47,939 nucleotides of DNA from Tissierellia bacterium (GTDB lineage: Bacteria > Bacillota > Clostridia > Tissierellales > Peptoniphilaceae), in NCBI GenBank assembly GCA_030537815.1, contig JAUNVF010000013.1, positions 1 to 47,939 of the forward strand, in the 5' to 3' direction. The notes beneath the pieces were generated by a model. That model was not told the origin of the DNA. It searched no databases and saw only the letters and a program-made list of their open reading frames with translations. The translations under genes and the position numbers were made by a program. Positions 16,346 to 23,508 of this stretch are shown here, in pieces; the first letter of the stretch is position 1, and every line of letters begins with the position of its first letter.

Positions 16346-18541
16346 ATGTTAGAGCTCAATGGTATAATCACGAATATTGTCTTTAGAAATGATGAGAACG
16401 GATATACCGTTGCCAGATTTGATACCGACGATGGCGAGATTACCATTGTCGGGCATCTACCGTCAGCAGAAGAAAATCTGGGATTTAATTTAAAAGGATA
16501 TATGGTATATCATGATAAGTATGGAGAGCAGTTCAAAATTGAAACTGCTCATATTTCTATGCCCAAAACTGAGACGGCGATTATCCGGTATTTAAGCTCC
16601 GGAGTAATTCCCCATATTGGAAAGGTAACAGCGAAAAGGATAGTTGATATCTTTGGAGAAGACACTCTTGAAATAATAGAGGAAGATCCATATAAATTAA
16701 AGAGAGTAAAGGGTATTGGAGATAAAAAAATAGAAAAGATCAAAGAGGCTATAGAAGATCAAAAAAATAGTAGAGATACTATAATTTACTTGCAATCTCT
16801 CGGTTTTGGATTGAGTCAGGCATCTAAAATTTACTTAAAATACAAAGAAGATACCATAAATAGGATATCAGAAGATCCATATCAATTGATAGATGACTTT
16901 AGAGGAATAGGATTTATAATTGCCGATAGGATTGCTTTAAAGAATGGACTATCACAAATTTCTGAATTCAGAATCTTTGCAGGCATAAAATATATATTAA
17001 ATTTAGCTTCCATAAATAATGGAGACTGCTTTCTTAGCTTTGAAGAACTTGTTGAAAAGAGTTCAGATATATTAAATATAGACAGTTCTCATGTAAAAAG
17101 GGTTCTAGATATTAAAGTTATTGAAGGAAGACTTATAAAAGATGAGATTGACGGGGTCGATATAATATACAATGAATATCTTTATAGGGCTGAAGATATA
17201 GTTGCGACAAGGCTTATGCAGTTAATTTTAACTGGTATATCCCAATTTGATATAGATATCGATAGATACAAATCTAAATTTGAAGATCTCGACTCTACTC
17301 AAGAAGAAGCCGTCAGAGAAGTTTTTAAAAATAAATTATGCATTATAACCGGAGGGCCGGGCACGGGGAAGACTACGATAGTAAAGAAAATAGTTGAAAT
17401 TGCACAAGAGAATGATCTTGATATAATGCTTGCTGCACCTACCGGAAGAGCTGCAAAAAGGCTCGAAGAAAGTACCGATATGAAGGCTTCGACTATACAT
17501 AGACTATTAAAATATCAAAAGCAGGACGACGGATATTTAAGTTTTGAACACAATAGCGACAATCCAATCAAATCAGATATACTTATAATCGATGAGGCTT
17601 CTATGATGGATATAGAACTTACTCAGAGATTGGTCGAGGCTGTACCTATATCTTCCTCGATAGTTTTTGTGGGAGATGTCGATCAATTGCCTTCGGTCGG
17701 TCCGGGAAATGTACTTAAAGATATAATATTATCGGGTTTTGGAAAAACTATAGTATTGAAAACTATTTATAGGCAAAGTAAAAATAGCAATATAGTATTA
17801 AATGCCCATAAGATAAATAATGGACAAATGCCGATTCTCAATGAAGAGGGAAATGATTTCTTTTTCCTCGAATGTAAAAATCAGAAATTAATATCAGATA
17901 CTATCTTAGATTTGGTAAACAGGAGATTGCCACAATACTACGGATTTGATCCGATCAAAGACATACAAGTTCTCTCCATGATGAAAAAGGGGGAACTAGG
18001 GGTTGTAGAGCTTAATAGAAAATTACAGAAGATTTTAAATGAAAATGCCAATAATATTGAATATAGAGATGAAATTTTTAAGATTGGAGACAAAATCATG
18101 CAGTCTGTAAACAATTATTCTCTTGAATACGAAGATGAATATGGAAATATTCAGGAAGGTGTCTTTAATGGCGATATGGGAATAATTGAAGAAGTCGACA
18201 AAGAAGAAAATAGCCTGAGGGTAAAATTTGATGACAATAGGAAATCTTTTTACGATAAAGGAAATTTAGATGAACTGATTTTGAGCTATGCAATAACCAT
18301 CCATAAGTCGCAAGGCTCTGAATTTAAGGCTGTCGTATTGCCAATTTTTCAAGGGCCGTATTTGCTCTTGACTAGAAATATTCTCTATACTGCAATCACG
18401 AGGGCAAAATCATTAGTAGTTTTAGTGGGAGATTTAAATATTCTGAGAAAGATGATTCAAAATAATACGATCGCTAAGAGAAATTCATCTCTTGCATATA
18501 GGATGAAGGTCAAGGAGGAGCTGTTTAAAGGAGTATTATAA
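16346..18541 (+). CDS. recD2: ATP-dependent RecD2-type DNA helicase
   Basis: A 731-residue superfamily 1B 5'-3' helicase of the RecD2 type found in bacteria lacking RecBC. The N-terminal extension holds an OB-like region (1-70) and helix-hairpin-helix motifs (for example KRVKGIGDKKIEKIKEAI near 120-140). The helicase core follows, with Walker A ITGGPGTGKTT at about 333-343, DEASMMD as motif II (about residue 416), GDVDQLPSVGPG, and a C-terminal AITIHKSQGSEF motif and YTAITRAKSLVVLVG. It acts in DNA repair and replication-fork maintenance. It overlaps the comF gene by one base. Confidence 0.95.
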   Translation: MLELNGIITNIVFRNDENGYTVARFDTDDGEITIVGHLPSAEENLGFNLKGYMVYHDKYGEQFKIETAHISMPKTETAIIRYLSSGVIPHIGKVTAKRIVDIFGEDTLEIIEEDPYKLKRVKGIGDKKIEKIKEAIEDQKNSRDTIIYLQSLGFGLSQASKIYLKYKEDTINRISEDPYQLIDDFRGIGFIIADRIALKNGLSQISEFRIFAGIKYILNLASINNGDCFLSFEELVEKSSDILNIDSSHVKRVLDIKVIEGRLIKDEIDGVDIIYNEYLYRAEDIVATRLMQLILTGISQFDIDIDRYKSKFEDLDSTQEEAVREVFKNKLCIITGGPGTGKTTIVKKIVEIAQENDLDIMLAAPTGRAAKRLEESTDMKASTIHRLLKYQKQDDGYLSFEHNSDNPIKSDILIIDEASMMDIELTQRLVEAVPISSSIVFVGDVDQLPSVGPGNVLKDIILSGFGKTIVLKTIYRQSKNSNIVLNAHKINNGQMPILNEEGNDFFFLECKNQKLISDTILDLVNRRLPQYYGFDPIKDIQVLSMMKKGELGVVELNRKLQKILNENANNIEYRDEIFKIGDKIMQSVNNYSLEYEDEYGNIQEGVFNGDMGIIEEVDKEENSLRVKFDDNRKSFYDKGNLDELILSYAITIHKSQGSEFKAVVLPIFQGPYLLLTRNILYTAITRAKSLVVLVGDLNILRKMIQNNTIAKRNSSLAYRMKVKEELFKGVL

Positions 18542-19191
18542 TGAGCTTGATAGATGAAATTTTATTTATCTCAGAAAGAGAATGCAGCATATGCAAAGAA
18601 AACGAGTCAAAATCCTTTGGAATATGTGAGGATTGCCTTGAAAGGCTGGATATTATCAACGAATTATATTTTAACAGCGAATTGGAAATAGAGGTAAATA
18701 GTATATTATTTTACAATAGATTTGCAAAATCGATAATAAGGAGATTTAAATTTTTATCAGAGCCATATCTTTATAATTCACTGGGTGAATTGATGTTTTT
18801 TTATGCCGATAAAAATAATTTCCTCAGAAATATAGATTTAATCATGCCCGTTCCTCTTCACAAGGATAGAAAAAAAGCGAGAGGATACAATCAGTCTGAA
18901 TTATTGGCGAAAAAGATATCGGAGCTTTCAGGGATAAAAATTTGTATAGATGCCGCTGTAAAAGTAAAAAACACTCCTGAACAAAATAAATTAAATTATG
19001 AGCGAAGAAAAAGAAATTTAAAGAATAGCATAAAGATAATCGATAAAAATATAGTTGGGAAAGATATTTTGATAATAGATGATTTTATAACCACAGGTGA
19101 AACGATAAAATCTCTATATAATCCTCTCAAAGATATGGGTATTAAATCGGCAAAAGCATTGGTTCTATCATCAGGAAAAACATATTATTGA
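18541..19191 (+). CDS. comF: ComF family protein (phosphoribosyltransferase-like)
   Basis: A 216-residue ComF-family protein. An N-terminal zinc-ribbon with C-x2-C pairs (CSICKE near 16-21 and CEDC near 29-32) is followed by a phosphoribosyltransferase-fold domain. That domain holds VPLHKDRKKARGYNQSELLA at about residues 102-121 and the PRPP loop IDDFITTGETI near 180-190. ComF proteins take part in natural transformation, probably in DNA uptake across the membrane with the ComFA helicase. The gene is often found beside recD2 in Clostridia, as here. No comFA is seen. The ATG overlaps the recD2 stop. Confidence 0.9.
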   Translation: MSLIDEILFISERECSICKENESKSFGICEDCLERLDIINELYFNSELEIEVNSILFYNRFAKSIIRRFKFLSEPYLYNSLGELMFFYADKNNFLRNIDLIMPVPLHKDRKKARGYNQSELLAKKISELSGIKICIDAAVKVKNTPEQNKLNYERRKRNLKNSIKIIDKNIVGKDILIIDDFITTGETIKSLYNPLKDMGIKSAKALVLSSGKTYY

Positions 19192-19241
19192 GAATTATTG
19201 ACTAAAAATATATCAAAAATAATAAATTTAGTATATTTTAT

Positions 19242-19269
19242 TTAACAATTCTTATATATATGGTATAAT
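19242..19269 (+). promoter_or_regulatory. Sigma-70-type promoter of the symporter gene
   Basis: TTAACA (19242-19247, five of six consensus bases), a 16-base spacer ending in TGG, and TATAAT (19264-19269) form a strong extended -10 promoter 33 bases before the ATG. AAAGGAGAG is the ribosome binding site. Confidence 0.75.
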
Positions 19270-19301
19270 AGTATACGAAATAATAGAAAAGGAGAGTTAG
19301 A

Positions 19302-20495
19302 ATGACTGAAAAGAAACCTAGAATTGGATTGGTAACCAAATTAATCATTGCGATCATAGTAGGTATTATTTTGGGCCAGCTCGAATTCTTACCACCCGCT
19401 TTATTGAGAGTTCTGGTAACGTTCTCAAGCCTTTTCAGCGGATTCCTGAATTTCGTAATACCGCTGATGATTGTTGGATTTGTAGTTAAAGGGATAGCTG
19501 AGCTGACAGAAGGAGCCGGTAAATTATTGGGAATTACGGCATTGACTGCTTATGCTTCCACTTTAATCGCCGGAACTATCGCTTATCTAGTTGCATCAAA
19601 TGTATTCCCTGCATTTATTACAGATGAATTAGTTCAAAAGATATCTGAAGCAGGCGAGGGTTTGGAGCCTTTCTTTACGATTCCATTGCAACCTATGCTC
19701 GATGTAACTGCTGCGATAGTATTTGCATTTATGATGGGACTAAGTATCTCTTGGTTGAGAGGAAGAGGTCAGGGAGCCGTATTATACGAGGCATTTTCTG
19801 ATTTCGGAGAGATAATAGTAAAAGTTTTAAATACTATTATAATTCCATTACTTCCTTTTTACATTGCAGGCAATTTTGCGAATATGTCTTATTCCGGATC
19901 TGTTTTCAGCGTGTTGTCAGTATTCTGGAAAGTATTCATAATCGTAATAATAATGCATTTATTGTATGTTTCATTGATGTTCATAGTTTCGGGTTCATAT
20001 GCAGGTAAAAATCCATTTAAACTGATCAAAAATCAGGTGCCTGGCTATATGACTGCCATAGGTACTCAATCATCTGCAGCGACGATACCTGTAAACTTAA
20101 AATGCGCTGAGAATAATGGAGTTTCAGAAGATATAAGAAACTTTGTCGTTCCGCTTGGAGCTACAATCCACTTGGCGGGCAGTATGATAACAATAACTTC
20201 ATGTGCCACTGCTGTACTTCTTATGTACGATATGCCTCATGGATTGGGTATGATTATGGGATTTATAGCTATGCTTGGTATCGCTATGGTTGCGGCGCCA
20301 GGAGCACCAGGTGGAGCAATAATGGCTGCACTGCCATTTTTACCGATGGTTGGCATCACTTCAGAAGTATTACAGCAGTTGATGATAACTTTATATATCA
20401 CGCAAGATAGTTTTGGAACAGCTGCCAATGTATCTGGTGATAATGCCATCGCTGTATTTGTAGACAAATTATACAGTACTAAGATCAAGAAATAA
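19302..20495 (+). CDS. Dicarboxylate/amino acid:cation symporter (DAACS family)
   Basis: A 397-residue membrane carrier of the GltP/SdcS family, importing dicarboxylates or amino acids with Na+ or H+. Eight or so helices, the serine-rich re-entrant stretch TQSSAATIPVNLKCA near 263-277, the PLGATIHLAGS motif near 285-295 and QDSFGTAANVSGD near the C-terminus are typical of the fold. It is expressed from its own promoter and ends at a strong hairpin. Substrate specificity cannot be read from the sequence; glutamate, serine/threonine and succinate-type substrates all occur in the family. Confidence 0.9.
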   Translation: MTEKKPRIGLVTKLIIAIIVGIILGQLEFLPPALLRVLVTFSSLFSGFLNFVIPLMIVGFVVKGIAELTEGAGKLLGITALTAYASTLIAGTIAYLVASNVFPAFITDELVQKISEAGEGLEPFFTIPLQPMLDVTAAIVFAFMMGLSISWLRGRGQGAVLYEAFSDFGEIIVKVLNTIIIPLLPFYIAGNFANMSYSGSVFSVLSVFWKVFIIVIIMHLLYVSLMFIVSGSYAGKNPFKLIKNQVPGYMTAIGTQSSAATIPVNLKCAENNGVSEDIRNFVVPLGATIHLAGSMITITSCATAVLLMYDMPHGLGMIMGFIAMLGIAMVAAPGAPGGAIMAALPFLPMVGITSEVLQQLMITLYITQDSFGTAANVSGDNAIAVFVDKLYSTKIKK

Positions 20496-20498
20496 ATC

Positions 20499-20527
20499 AA
20501 ATCGAAGCTCCTCGGAGCTTCGATTTT
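20499..20527. terminator. Terminator between convergent symporter and yihY genes
   Basis: AATCGAAGCTC (left) and GAGCTTCGATT (right) form a long stem around a short CTCG-type loop, ending in a TTTT run on the plus strand. The reverse strand has T-rich sequence after the hairpin as well, so it may terminate both genes. Confidence 0.85.
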
Positions 20528-21335
20528 AATTTTCTTCCTGATATTTTTTTATATTTGCGTATATGGTATTTTTATAATTCTTTCTATTTTTTATATCTAC
20601 ATATGCCGATGCGACATATGCTCCGACTATCATTATTATTGACGATAGGAAGAGCCAAGTCATCAAGACGATTATTCCTCCAAGGCTTCCATATGTCTTA
20701 TCGTAATTTCCGAAATTATCTACATAAAATGCAAAGGCAATAGTCAATGCTATCCATGTGATGGTCGTAAATATCGCTCCTGGAAGCACATCTCTGAATC
20801 TCAAATTCCTCTTATCTTTATTTGAAGCGGAAAATTTATAAAGCAAGGTGAAGACCAATATCATGAAGAGCAAGGGTACAAGTGATCTGAAATAGCCCCA
20901 AATTACGCCTATAAATTCATTTTCGCCCAGTATAGAATAAACTGCATTTATGATTACATTTCCAAAGACTCTGCTCGAAATTAAAAGTATCAAAAGAGCT
21001 GCAAGAGCCAGTGTAAAGACTATTCCAAGTAATCTTTCTTTAAAAAATCCCCTTCTCGTATTATTTCCGAAAGCTAAATTAATTTCTCTCATTAGCTTTA
21101 TAATTCCATTTGATCCTGACCAGACGGCAAGAATAAAAGAAGCCGATAGTAAAGTACCACTACTCGAATTGATAAGACTTATAACCACTGGTTTTACCAT
21201 AGAATTTACATTTTCGGGCAGGTATTTCATGGCCTCTATAATCGTCGTCTGCTTTCCTGCTGCTATAAGAGCTAATAGATTCAGAAAGAATATTAAAAAT
21301 GGAAATAAACTGAATAATAAAAAATAAGCCAGCAT
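20526..21335 (-). CDS. YihY/BrkB-family integral membrane protein
   Basis: A multi-helix inner membrane protein of the YihY/BrkB family (formerly mis-called ribonuclease BN). The hydrophobic segments, the LAYFLLFSLFPFLIFFLNL stretch and the conserved WGSNGIIKLMREIN region near residue 75 fit. The annotated ATG at 21335 has no usable ribosome binding site. In-frame codons continue upstream for 18 residues (IKVLIDNFKKGDLVSSGA) that match the usual N-terminal region of the family, back to an ATA at 21389-21387 that sits nine bases after AAGGA. No ATG, GTG or TTG occurs in that extension, and ATG/GTG codons near 21397 are in frames closed at once by stops. The protein therefore probably starts upstream at a rare codon, or the sequence has an indel. 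Function is unknown. Confidence 0.8.
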   Translation of the reverse strand: MLAYFLLFSLFPFLIFFLNLLALIAAGKQTTIIEAMKYLPENVNSMVKPVVISLINSSSGTLLSASFILAVWSGSNGIIKLMREINLAFGNNTRRGFFKERLLGIVFTLALAALLILLISSRVFGNVIINAVYSILGENEFIGVIWGYFRSLVPLLFMILVFTLLYKFSASNKDKRNLRFRDVLPGAIFTTITWIALTIAFAFYVDNFGNYDKTYGSLGGIIVLMTWLFLSSIIMIVGAYVASAYVDIKNRKNYKNTIYANIKKYQEEN

Positions 21336-21637
21336 GGCTCCCGAGCTTACCAGGTCGCCTTTCTTGAAATTGTCGATTAAAACTTTTATATATTCACATC
21401 CTTATACTATAATTGCGTTTAAATATACATATACAATTATACCCTTTGATAATTTATATAATCAAATAGTATTTTATCACAAATCCCTTTACATTTTATA
21501 ATACTATTGAGAAAATGTACAGATTATACAGAAAAATGAAGAAAAACTATTTTTTTAAACTATTTTCATATCCAAAAATAAGTGATATAATTAAGAAAAT
21601 AGAGCTGGAATTGTTATTGTTCTAATAAGGTGATGAT
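21336..21637. other. Divergent intergenic region between yihY-type gene and ygeV-type gene
   Basis: The left 55 bases appear to encode the N-terminal extension of the minus-strand YihY protein. The remainder is AT-rich and carries the ygeV promoter at 21563-21591. No other gene or structured element was seen. Confidence 0.6.
21563..21591 (+). promoter_or_regulatory. Promoter of the sigma-54 activator gene
   Basis: TTTTCA (21563-21568), a 17-base spacer and TATAAT (21586-21591) preceded by TGA, giving the extended -10 TGATATAAT. It lies 46 bases before the ATG, and AAGGTGATG is the ribosome binding site. The activator is thus probably made by the housekeeping sigma factor. Confidence 0.65.
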
Positions 21638-23377
21638 ATGTTTGATTTAGTCGATATAAAAGATTTGATAACTAAATATGCAAATATAACAGCGGAGATT
21701 GCTAAAGTACATGTAGAAGTTGTCAATGCAGATTTAAAAAGAGTGGCCGGAACCGGTTTTTTTGAAGATTTTGTCGGAGATGATATCTCGAATTGGGGCG
21801 AGGTCTATAAATATGTACTCAGGACTGGCAAGAGGCAGATAATCACAAATCCACGAGAGAATGATCTATGTAAAAAATGCCCAAATAAAAAGCAATGTCA
21901 CGAAACACTAGAAATTTCAACTCCGATTAAGGTTCATGACGAAATCTTAGGAGTTATCGGAATGGTATGTACCAATGAAGAATCTAAAAAGAATGTCTTA
22001 TCCAATCTAAATTCATATCTCGAATATCTGGATCAGATTGCAGATTTTATTTCAGCAAAAGTCATAGAGATGATGGAAGAAGAAAACGAAAAAGCAATTG
22101 TAAATATGCTTGAACTCATAATGAAGAATATGAATCAAGGCGCCGTCATCATAGACAATCAAGGCAATATCGATATGATAAATCCCAGTGCAAAAAAACA
22201 ATTAGGAATAAATAGAATAATAGGAAATGAAAAAATACAATTAAATGAGACGGGAGATACCGTTAACAATTATAAGGAGTACAGTCTCGTAATAAAAGGG
22301 AAGAAATACCTAGTATATGGTGATATATACGATATAAGAAATAATCAAAGATACAGTAAGATGCTGCTCTTTAGAGGAAATAAGCAGATATCCTCTGATA
22401 TTTACTCAATGACGAGCACTGTTCATGCCGGCGGAACTGAATTGATATTAGGAGACAGTAAAGAGGTCAAAAGGCTAAAAGCCGGGATAAATAAAATCGC
22501 AAATTCTAAGTCGACAGTATTGATAACAGGTGAGAGCGGTACGGGTAAGGAGATGGTGGCTACTGCTATATGGAAGAGCTCTAATAGAAGTGAAGAAAGA
22601 TTTGTGGCTATTAACTGTGCATCAATTCCTGAAGCATTGCTTGAAAGTGAGCTATTTGGATATGTAAAAGGAGCTTTTACAGGTGCGGATCCAAATGGAA
22701 GGATTGGAAAATTTGAACTTGCCAATAAGGGGATAATCTTTTTGGATGAGATCGGTGATATGCCTCTTTATCTTCAGACGAAGATCCTCAGAGTTATACA
22801 GGAGAGGACGATAACTAGAATAGGTTCTAATAGGGTAATACCACTCGATATAAGGATTATAGCCGCTACAAATAAGGACCTGAGACAGATGATAGATGAG
22901 AAGAAATTCAGAGAGGATTTATATTACAGATTAAATGTAATACCGATTACGATTCCTCCATTGAGAGAAAGAAGACAGGATATTGAAATACTCGTCACAG
23001 AATTTGCATTGAGGTATTCGAGACTGATGGAAAAGACGATTATTAAGATAATGCCTGAAACCATGGAGAGATTGAAGAGGTATAATTGGTATGGAAATGT
23101 TAGAGAATTGGAAAATGTCGTCGAATTTATGGTAAATATGATGGAAGACGGAATTCTAGATGATGAGACTCTTCCAAAGAGCTTTGATAAGGAAATGAAA
23201 AAGGATTATGTCGACGAGGGAATGGTGACAAATCTTAAAGTCCTAGAGATGAACGAGATCGAGAGGGCGATGAAATTTTATCCCAATACCACAGAGGGCA
23301 AATCCATGATGGCGAAGGATTTGGGTATAGGAATTGCGACATTGTATAGAAAAATACATGAATATGGATTAAACTGA
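21638..23377 (+). CDS. ygeV: Sigma-54-dependent transcriptional activator (YgeV-like)
   Basis: A 579-residue enhancer-binding protein. The N-terminal sensor region (about 1-140) carries a cysteine cluster, Cys78, Cys81 and Cys87 in CKKCPNKKQC, a possible metal or Fe-S site. A PAS-like domain follows (about 150-240). The AAA+ domain has Walker A GESGTGKE (298-305) and the sigma-54 contact motif GAFTGA (about 345-350). A Fis-type helix-turn-helix closes the protein (about 535-579, ending DLGIGIATLYRKIHEYGLN). It stands directly before two -24/-12 promoters that drive purine-degradation genes, and E. coli YgeV holds the same position in its purine cluster. It is therefore the probable regulator; its signal is unknown. 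Confidence 0.93.
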   Translation: MFDLVDIKDLITKYANITAEIAKVHVEVVNADLKRVAGTGFFEDFVGDDISNWGEVYKYVLRTGKRQIITNPRENDLCKKCPNKKQCHETLEISTPIKVHDEILGVIGMVCTNEESKKNVLSNLNSYLEYLDQIADFISAKVIEMMEEENEKAIVNMLELIMKNMNQGAVIIDNQGNIDMINPSAKKQLGINRIIGNEKIQLNETGDTVNNYKEYSLVIKGKKYLVYGDIYDIRNNQRYSKMLLFRGNKQISSDIYSMTSTVHAGGTELILGDSKEVKRLKAGINKIANSKSTVLITGESGTGKEMVATAIWKSSNRSEERFVAINCASIPEALLESELFGYVKGAFTGADPNGRIGKFELANKGIIFLDEIGDMPLYLQTKILRVIQERTITRIGSNRVIPLDIRIIAATNKDLRQMIDEKKFREDLYYRLNVIPITIPPLRERRQDIEILVTEFALRYSRLMEKTIIKIMPETMERLKRYNWYGNVRELENVVEFMVNMMEDGILDDETLPKSFDKEMKKDYVDEGMVTNLKVLEMNEIERAMKFYPNTTEGKSMMAKDLGIGIATLYRKIHEYGLN

Positions 23378-23420
23378 CAATTTTTAGATTGGAGGAAAAA
23401 TATATTAGTATAAATTTAAT

Positions 23421-23436
23421 TGTCTAAAATTAGACA
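23421..23436. promoter_or_regulatory. Inverted repeat upstream of the xdh -24/-12 promoter
   Basis: TGTCTAA-AA-TTAGACA: seven-base arms match perfectly. Its centre is about 48 bases before the expected transcription start, closer than usual for an enhancer site but plausible for activator or repressor binding. The half-site ATTGTCT recurs at 27698-27704 near the second -24/-12 promoter. Confidence 0.5.
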
Positions 23437-23450
23437 CAGTCGAGCCCGTT

Positions 23451-23466
23451 TGGCACATAAATTGCA
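23451..23466 (+). promoter_or_regulatory. Sigma-54 (-24/-12) promoter of xdh-mocA-yqeB
   Basis: TGGCAC (23451-23456), five bases, TTGCA (23462-23466) matches the sigma-54 consensus TGGCAC-N5-TTGCW. The expected start of transcription is near 23477, and the ribosome binding site GAAAGGGG precedes the ATG at 23509. The gene for a sigma-54 activator ends 74 bases upstream. Confidence 0.92.
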
Positions 23467-23508
23467 ACTGGTATAATTGACGAAACCAAATTAAGAAAGG
23501 GGATACCG

